Under the pieces are notes generated by a model that ran no database searches, was not told the origin of the DNA, and worked only from the letters and a program-made list of their open reading frames with translations. Of a DNA stretch of 43,937 bases, positions 32,594 to 40,480 are shown piece after piece. Source of the DNA: Acidobacteriota bacterium (GTDB lineage: Bacteria > Acidobacteriota > Vicinamibacteria > Vicinamibacterales > UBA2999); the NCBI GenBank assembly GCA_016871195.1, contig VFZN01000020.1, forward strand, positions 1-43,937, given 5' to 3'. The number at the start of each line of letters is the position of its first letter. Position 1 is the first letter of the stretch. A program made the position numbers and the translations under genes.

Positions 32594-33894
32594 GACACCT
32601 CCACGGGCACGGAGCCCGCCACGGCGAGATCCGCACGGCCCTTCGGCACCACACTCAGCGTCAAGGCCGGCTGACCGGCCAGCCAGCAATCCACCTCGCG
32701 GCGGACATCATCAGCCGTGACTCCTGTGTAGCGACGCAGGTCGTCCGAGAAATAGCCTGGTGTGTGACGAAACACGTTGTAGGCGTTCAGCTGATCGCCC
32801 TTCCCGCCAAAGCCACCGACCGTCTGCAGACGATAGACGAACTGCGCCTCGACCTGGGTCGACACCCGCGACAGTTCCTCAGCCGTGGGCCCCTCACTCG
32901 CGAGGAGGCGCACGGCGTCGAGCATCGCGTCGTGCAGCGTCTCGAGCGACACACCTGCCGCCGCCGTCGCGGCCAGCTGAAACAGGCTCGACAGTTCGCG
33001 TGAATGCTGGAACGCCGACACATCGGTGGCCACTCGACGCTCGTGCACCAGATGCCGATACAGGCGCGATGTCTTACCGTGCGAGAGGATGTCTGCAGCC
33101 AGATCGAGCGCCGCATCCCCTGGCGCAAACATGGCGGGCGTGTGCCAGGCCAGATAGAGCCGCGGCAGTTCGACGCGGTCCTCGAGCAGCAGCGTTGCCG
33201 GAGCCATCGATTCGTCAGGAACCACGACCGGTGGCGGCACGGGTCCCCGCGGAATCTCGCCAAAGTACCGCGCAGCCAGATCCAGTGCATGCGATGTCTC
33301 GACATCGCCTGCCAGCGTCAGCGAGGCATTCCCTGGGTGATAGTACGTGGCAAAAAACGTCCGCACATCGTCGAGCGTCGCCGCCCGAAGGTCGTCGGGC
33401 TGGCCAATCGTGATCCAGTGGTAGGGATGCGTGGACGGAAAGAGCGATTGCGCCAGCGCGACCGACGCCAGACCGTATGGCCGATTCTCGTAATTCTGCC
33501 GGCGTTCATTCAGCACGACGTCGCGCTGGTTGTTGAACTTTGCCTCGGTCAGCGCCGGCAGCAGGTAGCCCATGCGATCCGATTCCATCCAGAGCGCCAG
33601 ATCGAGCGCCCCGGTGGGCACCACTTCCCAGTAGTTGGTGCGGTCGGTGTTGGTCGATCCGTTCAGCTGTCCGCCTGCCCGCTGCAGCGGCTCGAAGTAA
33701 CCGTGGTCGTGGTGCGCCGACCCCTCGAACATGAGATGTTCGAAGAGATGGGCAAACCCGGTGCGGCCCGGCCGCTCATTCTTCGAGCCCACGTGATACC
33801 AGAGGTTCACGGCCACCATGGGCACCTGCGAATCCTCGTGCACAATCACATCGAGTCCGTTATCCAGGGTGATCTTCGTGTAGGGTATGTCCAC
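32590..33894 (-). CDS. M16 family zinc metallopeptidase, catalytic subunit
   Basis: The 434-residue protein has the inverted zinc motif HLFEH (His 49, Glu 52, His 53) and the third ligand Glu 130 in LNERRQNYENRP, spaced as in pitrilysin-type enzymes. The N-terminus (VDIPYTKITLDNGLDVIVHED) is the usual beta strand. The preferred start is GTG at 33894 with AGAGGA 8 nt upstream; the 115-residue N-terminal extension in the longer frame is low-complexity antisense of the MFS gene. No signal peptide is seen, so location is uncertain. The start overlaps the divergent MFS gene by 8 bp. Confidence 0.9.
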   Translation of the reverse strand: MDIPYTKITLDNGLDVIVHEDSQVPMVAVNLWYHVGSKNERPGRTGFAHLFEHLMFEGSAHHDHGYFEPLQRAGGQLNGSTNTDRTNYWEVVPTGALDLALWMESDRMGYLLPALTEAKFNNQRDVVLNERRQNYENRPYGLASVALAQSLFPSTHPYHWITIGQPDDLRAATLDDVRTFFATYYHPGNASLTLAGDVETSHALDLAARYFGEIPRGPVPPPVVVPDESMAPATLLLEDRVELPRLYLAWHTPAMFAPGDAALDLAADILSHGKTSRLYRHLVHERRVATDVSAFQHSRELSSLFQLAATAAAGVSLETLHDAMLDAVRLLASEGPTAEELSRVSTQVEAQFVYRLQTVGGFGGKGDQLNAYNVFRHTPGYFSDDLRRYTGVTADDVRREVDCWLAGQPALTLSVVPKGRADLAVAGSVPVEVS

Positions 33895-35137
33895 GCCTGT
33901 GATCCTCTCTGACGACACCGCCGTCCGCGGCGCCTGGTGGCAACTGACGCTCATCGCCCTGGCCGAGTTTCTTGCGATGACGCTGTGGTTCTCGGCCACG
34001 GCCGTCACGCCCTCGCTGGTGCGCGAGCTTGCGTTGTCTCCCGGCGAGTCCGCATGGCTGACCATGGCGGTGCAGGTCGGGTTTGTGGCAGGCACGCTGG
34101 CTGGTGCCCTGGTGAATGTCGCCGACCTCGTGTCGGCACCGCGGCTGGTCTGCGCCGGCGCCTGTGTAGCGGCCGCCGCCAATCTCGCGGTTCTCTCCGT
34201 CGACAGCGGCGTCAGCGTCACGCTGCTCCGCGCTGCCACGGGTGTGGGTCTGGCTGCGGTCTATCCGCCGGCCATGAAGCTTGCCGCCAGTTGGTTCCGC
34301 CGTCGCCGGGGCTTTGCCCTGGGTCTGCTCATCGGAGCACTGACGCTCGGCAAGGCTTTTCCTTATCTCATCACGACTTGGCTCGGAAATGACTGGCGAT
34401 CTGCCCTGCAGTTGACGTCGGCCCTCGCCGTGGCCGGCGGCGGACTGGTGCTCGCCTTCGGACGGGAAGGCCCGCACACGGCGGCCACCGTGCGATTCGA
34501 CCCGCACGCCCTGCGCCGCCTGCTCGCTGTGCGGGGCGTCAGGCTCGCCCTCGTCGGCTACCTCGGGCACATGTGGGAGCTGTACGCCATGTGGACCTGG
34601 GTCGGTGTCTTCGCGACCGCCAGCTTCACGGCGGCCGGACTCGGCCCCTCGGCCGCAACCGCAGGGACGCTCGCGGCGTTTCTCGCCATCGGCATGGGGG
34701 CCCTGGGATGTGCGGTGGCAGGCGCGTGGGCCGACGCGTGGGGCAAGGCCCGTGTCGCCCGCTGGTCGATGCTGGCCAGTGCCGCCTGCGCCCTCGCCAC
34801 GCTCGCCGTCTACGGCCGCGCGCCCGTGTGGACCTTTGCGCTCGTCATGCTGTGGGGACTGACGGTCGTCGCCGACTCGGCGCAGTTTTCGGCGCTGGTC
34901 AGCGAGTATGCGCCTGCTCCGCTCGTTGGCACCGCACTGACGTTCCAGACGTCACTGGGCTTCCTGCTCACCATGGTCACGATTGACGGCGTGCCGCGGC
35001 TCGCCGGCGTCGTCGGGTGGCAGTACGCGGCACTTCTGCTGATTCCGGGACCGCTTGTCGGCGCGGCGGCCATGCGCGCCCTGTCTACGACACCGGCGTC
35101 AGTGGAATGTGCCCCTTCGCATCAAGCGCAGACTTGA
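33887..35137 (+). CDS. MFS transporter
   Basis: The 416-residue protein has 12 predicted helices and MFS features, including an Arg-rich cytoplasmic loop after helix 4 (ASWFRRRRGFALGLLIGALTLGKA) and the N-terminal ALAEFLAMTLWFSATAVTPSL. It resembles NarK/cyanate-permease-like members; the substrate is unknown. The ATG at 33887 overlaps the divergent M16 start by 8 bp; GTG at 33899 is an alternative. The 3' end overlaps the convergent mrp gene by 53 bp. Confidence 0.87.
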   Translation: MSTPVILSDDTAVRGAWWQLTLIALAEFLAMTLWFSATAVTPSLVRELALSPGESAWLTMAVQVGFVAGTLAGALVNVADLVSAPRLVCAGACVAAAANLAVLSVDSGVSVTLLRAATGVGLAAVYPPAMKLAASWFRRRRGFALGLLIGALTLGKAFPYLITTWLGNDWRSALQLTSALAVAGGGLVLAFGREGPHTAATVRFDPHALRRLLAVRGVRLALVGYLGHMWELYAMWTWVGVFATASFTAAGLGPSAATAGTLAAFLAIGMGALGCAVAGAWADAWGKARVARWSMLASAACALATLAVYGRAPVWTFALVMLWGLTVVADSAQFSALVSEYAPAPLVGTALTFQTSLGFLLTMVTIDGVPRLAGVVGWQYAALLLIPGPLVGAAAMRALSTTPASVECAPSHQAQT

Positions 35138-36176
35138 TCGCCTTCATCGACACTTGCGCCGCCGCCTGGGCGGCCACCTGCCCGAAGGCCAGCGCCGCCG
35201 CCGACTGCGGCTCGGCAGCCACGAGGGGAATGCCCACATCGCTGCCCAGACGAATCGGTTCGTAGATCGGCAGGCGTCCGAGGAACGGCACCCCCATCTC
35301 GGCGGCCATCTTTTCTCCGCCACCGTGGCCGAAAATGTTCGATGTGTGATGGCACGACGGGCATGCGTAGTAGCTCATGTTCTCGACCACACCCAGTGTG
35401 TCGATCTTGAGCTTGTCGTACATCCGGATCGCGCGGCGGCTGTCGGCCAGCGACACCTGCTGCGGCGTGGTGACGACGATGGCGCCAGCGACGGGGACGG
35501 TCTGCGCCAGCGACAGCGCCACGTCACCCGTGCCGGGCGGCATGTCGATGATGAGGTAATCGAGATCGCGCCAGGCCACGTCGTGGAAGAACTGCCGGAT
35601 GGCCGAGTGCAGCATGGGCCCGCGCCAGATGACCGGTGCTTCGTCCTTCGTCATGAACCCGATCGACACCACCTGGAGACCGAACTTCTCGGCCGGCCGA
35701 ATCTTGTCGCCATCCGCTTCGAGCTGCTGCTGCAGGCCGAGCATGATCGGCACGTTCGGTCCGTAGATGTCGCCATCGAGAATGCCCACGCGACTGCCGG
35801 CCTTCGCAAGGGCAAGCGCGAGGTTGACGGCCACGGTCGTCTTGCCGACGCCGCCCTTGCCCGCTCCCACGGCGATGACGTTCTTGACCCCGGGAATCGC
35901 TGTGGCACCACCCGAAGGGGCTGCGGTCACGGCGCGCACCTGCGCCGTCATCGTGATATCAACGGCAGTCACGCCGGGCAGGGCCCGCACCAGCGACTCG
36001 GCCTGAGACTTCATCAGGTCTTTCACCGGACATGCCGGCGTCGTCAGTTCGATGTCGAAGGCCACGCGGCCGCCATCGATGGCGAGATTCTTTACGAAGC
36101 CCAGCGACACGATGTCGCGACGCAGGTCGGGATCGATCACACCGCGCAGGGCGTCCAGCACAGAGTCGTGAGTCAT
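35085..36176 (-). CDS. mrp: Mrp/ApbC-type Fe-S cluster carrier ATPase
   Basis: The 363-residue P-loop ATPase of the Mrp/NBP35 family carries and delivers Fe-S clusters. It has an N-terminal MIP18-like domain (about 1-85, with conserved Cys 49 in TPACP), then Walker A GKGGVGKTT (106-114), DGDIYGPNVP (switch I) and DMPPGTGD (Walker B/switch II). The cluster-binding CPSC sits in YYACPSCHH near residue 285. The start is ATG 36176; a longer frame begins at 36206. The 3' end runs 53 bp into the convergent MFS gene. Confidence 0.95.
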   Translation of the reverse strand: MTHDSVLDALRGVIDPDLRRDIVSLGFVKNLAIDGGRVAFDIELTTPACPVKDLMKSQAESLVRALPGVTAVDITMTAQVRAVTAAPSGGATAIPGVKNVIAVGAGKGGVGKTTVAVNLALALAKAGSRVGILDGDIYGPNVPIMLGLQQQLEADGDKIRPAEKFGLQVVSIGFMTKDEAPVIWRGPMLHSAIRQFFHDVAWRDLDYLIIDMPPGTGDVALSLAQTVPVAGAIVVTTPQQVSLADSRRAIRMYDKLKIDTLGVVENMSYYACPSCHHTSNIFGHGGGEKMAAEMGVPFLGRLPIYEPIRLGSDVGIPLVAAEPQSAAALAFGQVAAQAAAQVSMKAIKSALDAKGHIPLTPVS

Positions 36177-36237
36177 AGGGGTTATGACGTCGAGATTACC
36201 ACGCACGTCACCGCGCAGGGCCGCGCCGTCCGCGGGG

Positions 36238-36618
36238 TCACGCGTGAAACAGGCGGCGGGTTTCGTCCTTGAGCAGCACCCACCACGAATACGCGGCCAG
36301 TGCGGTGCCGAACGGCAGCAGCAGCAGATTCACAATCGAGAGGCCCAGCACCAGCGTGCGGCCCCAAATGCGGAGTGCGGCAAGGGCCCGAGCCAGCGCC
36401 AGATGCAGCAGGGCCCACAGCAGGGTCAGCCCTGCCATCGAGGCCAGGCCCGCGGCGGTCACCTGTCCCGACATCGGGCTGCTGACCTGCACCGGACTGA
36501 CTCCCGTCGCAATGGCCCAAGCACCTGCCGCCAGCGATACTCCAGCCAGAGCCACGATGAGGAAGACTGCGCCCCATGCTGTGTAGAGCCAGACGAGCAA
36601 ATCGACGTGCTTTTTCAT
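36238..36618 (-). CDS. Hypothetical four-helix membrane protein (126 aa)
   Basis: No family recognised with confidence. Four hydrophobic stretches are visible (about 8-38, 54-74, 87-104 and 105-117), with a basic start MKKHVDLLVW and end DETRRLFHA, suggesting an inner-membrane protein with both ends in the cytoplasm. Its ATG overlaps the stop of the DnaJ-like gene (TGATG), so it is translationally coupled to it, as the last gene of the addB-addA operon. A membrane partner for the DnaJ-like protein is a guess. Confidence 0.68.
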   Translation of the reverse strand: MKKHVDLLVWLYTAWGAVFLIVALAGVSLAAGAWAIATGVSPVQVSSPMSGQVTAAGLASMAGLTLLWALLHLALARALAALRIWGRTLVLGLSIVNLLLLPFGTALAAYSWWVLLKDETRRLFHA

Positions 36619-37076
36619 CAACTGCGCTCCACGACGACCCGCACGTCCACCCGCGTGCGCGGCCCACGGCGGGGCGTCACCGCAAAACGCAAATGCTCGC
36701 CGTGCGCCGTGCCCGGAGGCACCGGAATGGCGACCTCCATCAGTCGCGCATAGTGGCCCTGCCCCTCGCAGCACGCACACGGATCCGGCCAGGTTTCGCC
36801 ACGCCCTCCGCACTCGCCGCAGGTCTGCCGCAGCGACATGGGCACCGGCACCCGGCCGCCCCGTCGCGCCACCGCCGCCGACACCGTCACGCTCGTCGAC
36901 AGCCGTACGGCATCATCCGGGTCACTGCACACACCGTTGATCGCCTGGCAGGCCGCGCGCGTCGAGGGGAAGTCGATCGCGACCTCATCGGCCAGCGACC
37001 ACCGGAACGTCCGATGGTCGGGGCCGAGCGCACGGGCGGCGGCCTGTGTGAGACGCGACGAGGGCATGGCTACCAT
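36618..37076 (-). CDS. DnaJ-like zinc-finger/C-terminal domain protein without J domain
   Basis: The product (about 152 residues from the ATG at 37076; GTG 37097 or ATG 37067 also possible) has no HPD-containing J domain. Residues near 85-105 carry a half DnaJ zinc centre, CGECGGRG and CACCEGQG, followed by a segment like the DnaJ C-terminal substrate domain (VAIPVPPGTAHGEHLRFAV). The N-terminal 75 residues match nothing I recognise. Full DnaJ has four CxxCxGxG motifs; only two are present here. It starts 29 bp after addA on the same strand and overlaps the membrane-protein gene. It may be a zinc-dependent accessory or redox factor; the function is unknown. Confidence 0.65.
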   Translation of the reverse strand: MVAMPSSRLTQAAARALGPDHRTFRWSLADEVAIDFPSTRAACQAINGVCSDPDDAVRLSTSVTVSAAVARRGGRVPVPMSLRQTCGECGGRGETWPDPCACCEGQGHYARLMEVAIPVPPGTAHGEHLRFAVTPRRGPRTRVDVRVVVERS

Positions 37077-37105
37077 CACGATAGCGCGAAAGCGCACGAA
37101 GTCGC

Positions 37106-40100
37106 TCAGGCGCCCTGCAGATAGACCACGCGACCCGTGACCTCGTGGGAAGGATACTGGGCCTGGAGCGCCGCACGGTAGGCATCAAGCTGGCTGACAT
37201 GGCTGTCGGACGCCTGCCCGGTTTTCAGTTCCAGCACGCTGACATGCGAGGGCCCGACAATCAGGACATCGACCGACCCGCGCTCGATCGCGCCATCGTC
37301 GCGCCGTCGTGAATAGGCCGCCTCGAAGATCACGGATGACTCCGGCGGTATCTCTGCCAGCTCGGGCTGGCTGAGGGCGTCGCGCGTCATCCGCGCCGCA
37401 CGTGCCACATCCTCCGGCGTCAGTTCACCGAGACCACGCTGTTGCGCCAGCTGCATGGCTGCCTCGCGCAGCGCCGTCTCGTCTGAGACGGCGTGCATGT
37501 GGGCGTGCCCCACCAGCGCATGCACAACGGTACCCAGCCGCGCCGACGAGCGGTCAGTCGGTTCTCGTCGTCGCACCGTCTCGTCGGTAGCGCTCGATGT
37601 GGCCGACGCGGCAACGCGAGGCGGTGCCGTGGACTGCATCGGCACATAGTCTCGCGCGGGAGTCGACGCCGCACGCGCCGCACTGGCGGGGTCGTTCCAC
37701 ACGGTGGGAGCCACCGGGGCCGAAGGCACCACACGGAACTGATGGGGACCGCTGGGACCGCTCCACACGAGGGGTTCCTGCACGTGATGCTGATCCATCG
37801 CCGAGGTCAGTGCCCGAGGCAAGACCCCGCCGAAGGTATTGCTGTCGCAGCGGAACTGCTTCTTGGCATTTCTCACGCCCGTCAGATACAGGCGATCGCG
37901 CGCACGGGTCAGCGCGACGTACATCAGGCGACGGCTCTCGTGTTTCTCACGCTCGGCTCGCACCTCGTCCGCAGGCGACTTGTACGCGCCGATGGCGATG
38001 TCCACGTCGTCATCATCTTCGTCGTCTGCGAGGGGCGCAGCTCCCGCCGCCGCCGGAACGACATGCACCCTGAAGTCACCGGCGGTCGTACGCGACCTCT
38101 TCTGGAGGTTGACCAGAAAGACGATGGGAAATTCGAGCCCCTTGGAGGCGTGTACCGTCATCAGGTTGACGGCGTGAGTGGCCTCGATGATAGCGTTGGC
38201 CTCGTCGCCGGCTGCCTGCACACGGTCGAAGTGCGCCACCACACGCCCGAGCGTCGCATAGCCCCGGTTCTGAATCCGTCGCACCAGCCCGCGAAACTTC
38301 TTCACATTTTCGCGTGCCTGACTGGCTGAAGGTCCGATCAGTTCGACGGCGTATGCCCCATCGGCCAGCACACGGTCGAGCAATTCTGCCGGTGGAATCT
38401 GATCCACCAGCGGCAGCCACTCGGCCAGAGAGGCACGCAGCTGCATGAGTCGCTCGGCGTCGGAGCCAGACTCAGGCAGATCGGGCACCGGAGCCAACGG
38501 GTCGCAGGCCCGGGCAACATCAGGCGCCAGTGCCCGGATGGCCACATCAGACACCGTGGCCCATCGTGATCGGAGCAGGGCCGCCGCGTGCAGGTCAGAG
38601 GCCGGTGCTGCCAGGAAATTCAGCAGGGCCAGCAGATCGCGCACCTCATCGCTGTCAAAGAAGCCGAGCCCCTTGTAGACATAGAACGGGACACGGCGGG
38701 CCTGCAGCGCATCCTCGATGGCGCGATGCCCCGAACGTGTGCGGAACAGCACCGCAATGTCACCCGGCTGCACCGGCGACCAGTCGGCTCGGTGCGGACC
38801 TCGCCTGACCAGCGCACCGGATGCGAGCACCCTGACGATTTCCTCAGCCAGGCGCTCGGCGTGTCCCTCAGCCGTGTCGTCGACCAACACCCCGAGGGGC
38901 GCATCACTCACCAGTGAGGGCGCAGCCGCCTCGACACCATCGGCATCGGTCGTGCCCTCGAGCGCCGGCGGAGGTGGCGGCTCGGGGAAGCGGTCTGCCG
39001 ACCCGTAGTGGAAATGCTGGGGATTGACCGGCTCGCTCGCATGATCGTGAAAGGCATCATTCACGAACCTCAGCACCGGCCACACGGAACGGAAGCTGTG
39101 CGCGATGGCGCGACGCGGTGCGCCTTCCGGGCGGAGGGCATGAATGTGCCGTCCCGCTTTCGAGAGCAGTGCCACCTGTGCATCGCGGAAGCCGTAAATC
39201 GACTGCTTCCGGTCGCCGACGATGAAGATGGACGGCCGCAGGTGTGTGTCGGCCACCGAGGCCCCTTCCGACCACGACGACACCAGCTCGCGCACCAGTG
39301 CCCACTGCAGCGGATTGGTGTCCTGAAATTCGTCGACGAGGATGTGCTGATAGCGGGACTCAAGCTTGTAGCGGCTCTGCGAGAACTCGTCGCGCCGCTG
39401 CAGCAGCTGCACCGCGTGATCGAGCACGTCGGTGAAATCAAGCACGCCGAGCCGTGCACGCACGCGCCCATAGTCGGCGATGGCGCGTGACAGCAGGCGA
39501 TTCGTCGCGTGCACCATCACGCGATTGATCGCCGAATCATAGCGGTCCGATGCGTCCTTGACGCGCGCCCCCAGACCTGTGTTGATCGTCTTCCAGCGCT
39601 GAAAGGCTGCAGAGGTCGGAAACTCGTCCTTGAGAAATCTCAGGTGCCCCTTTCGCGGCTGTCCCTTATCCGTGAGCACCAGCCACCGCAGCGTCAGATG
39701 TGCATGGCGCAGGCGTGCCTGATCGACAGTCGCGTCGCCGGTCAGCACCGCGAGGGCTCCGGCCATGCGCCTGGCCGTCTCCGTCGGTGCCATCGCGCCG
39801 CAGAGGTCCTCGACAGATCCGCACACCTGCCGAATCGACTCCCGATGGTCTTCCCACAGTCGGGTGCAGATCTCGTCGACCCGCTGCGGAGGTGCCGTCA
39901 GAAACCGCTGCAAGGCGCGCCGCGCCACGAGGCGCCGCTCGAGAAGCATCGCCAGCCCCGCTCGCACCTTCGTCTCGCTGAGGGCACTCAGCAGGATCGC
40001 CATCGGTTCGTCCGCCTGTGCCTCCCGCCGGGCCCACCGCAGGGAGTGGTCGAGCGCCAGTTCGCGCAGATGCGGTGTCATCGTCTCGTCGGCGAGGGAC

Positions 40101-40480
40101 ATGCCGGGATCAACACCCGCCTCGAGCGGAAACTCGAGCAGCAATGACAGGCAGAACGCGTCGATCGTCGTCAACGCAATCTCTGACTGCTGGTGCTCGA
40201 ACACCATCTGCTGATGGGCGGTCAGCGTTCCTTCCCGTGACTGCCGGGTCAGCCGCTGCACGACGCGCTCGCGCATTTCGGCGGCTGCCTTCCGCGTGAA
40301 GGTCAACGCCAGAATGTTCCGGGGATGCACCCCTTCACGCAGCAATCCGAGATAGCGGTCGACCAGCACCGAGGTCTTGCCCGTGCCAGCCGACGCCTCA
40401 AGCACGACGTTGAGCCGGGGATCACGCGCCGCCTGACGTGCATCATGGTCGGGCGGCAGCCACTGAGGCGATTCAGTCAT
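37106..40480 (-). CDS. addA: AddA-type helicase-nuclease (UvrD/Rep family)
   Basis: The 1124-residue protein is a superfamily 1A helicase with a C-terminal nuclease, working with AddB in resection of double-strand breaks for recombination. Motifs in order: Q-motif DARQAAR, Walker A ASAGTGKT (about 29-36), motif Ia LTFTRKAAAEM, Walker B LVDEFQDTNPLQW, motif III GDRKQSIYGFRDA, motif V VHASKGLEFPIVFLV and motif VI YVALTRARDRLYL. A RecB-like nuclease centre lies near the C-terminus (Asp in GSVDVLIV, then ELKTG, then QLDAY). The ATG at 40480 overlaps the addB stop by 8 bp; longer starts lie inside addB. Confidence 0.92.
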   Translation of the reverse strand: MTESPQWLPPDHDARQAARDPRLNVVLEASAGTGKTSVLVDRYLGLLREGVHPRNILALTFTRKAAAEMRERVVQRLTRQSREGTLTAHQQMVFEHQQSEIALTTIDAFCLSLLLEFPLEAGVDPGMSLADETMTPHLRELALDHSLRWARREAQADEPMAILLSALSETKVRAGLAMLLERRLVARRALQRFLTAPPQRVDEICTRLWEDHRESIRQVCGSVEDLCGAMAPTETARRMAGALAVLTGDATVDQARLRHAHLTLRWLVLTDKGQPRKGHLRFLKDEFPTSAAFQRWKTINTGLGARVKDASDRYDSAINRVMVHATNRLLSRAIADYGRVRARLGVLDFTDVLDHAVQLLQRRDEFSQSRYKLESRYQHILVDEFQDTNPLQWALVRELVSSWSEGASVADTHLRPSIFIVGDRKQSIYGFRDAQVALLSKAGRHIHALRPEGAPRRAIAHSFRSVWPVLRFVNDAFHDHASEPVNPQHFHYGSADRFPEPPPPPALEGTTDADGVEAAAPSLVSDAPLGVLVDDTAEGHAERLAEEIVRVLASGALVRRGPHRADWSPVQPGDIAVLFRTRSGHRAIEDALQARRVPFYVYKGLGFFDSDEVRDLLALLNFLAAPASDLHAAALLRSRWATVSDVAIRALAPDVARACDPLAPVPDLPESGSDAERLMQLRASLAEWLPLVDQIPPAELLDRVLADGAYAVELIGPSASQARENVKKFRGLVRRIQNRGYATLGRVVAHFDRVQAAGDEANAIIEATHAVNLMTVHASKGLEFPIVFLVNLQKRSRTTAGDFRVHVVPAAAGAAPLADDEDDDDVDIAIGAYKSPADEVRAEREKHESRRLMYVALTRARDRLYLTGVRNAKKQFRCDSNTFGGVLPRALTSAMDQHHVQEPLVWSGPSGPHQFRVVPSAPVAPTVWNDPASAARAASTPARDYVPMQSTAPPRVAASATSSATDETVRRREPTDRSSARLGTVVHALVGHAHMHAVSDETALREAAMQLAQQRGLGELTPEDVARAARMTRDALSQPELAEIPPESSVIFEAAYSRRRDDGAIERGSVDVLIVGPSHVSVLELKTGQASDSHVSQLDAYRAALQAQYPSHEVTGRVVYLQGA

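Noticed and set aside
33895-34239. 115-residue N-terminal extension of the M16 peptidase
   Set aside because: Lies wholly opposite the MFS gene, is low-complexity, and the M16 homology begins at the GTG at 33894.
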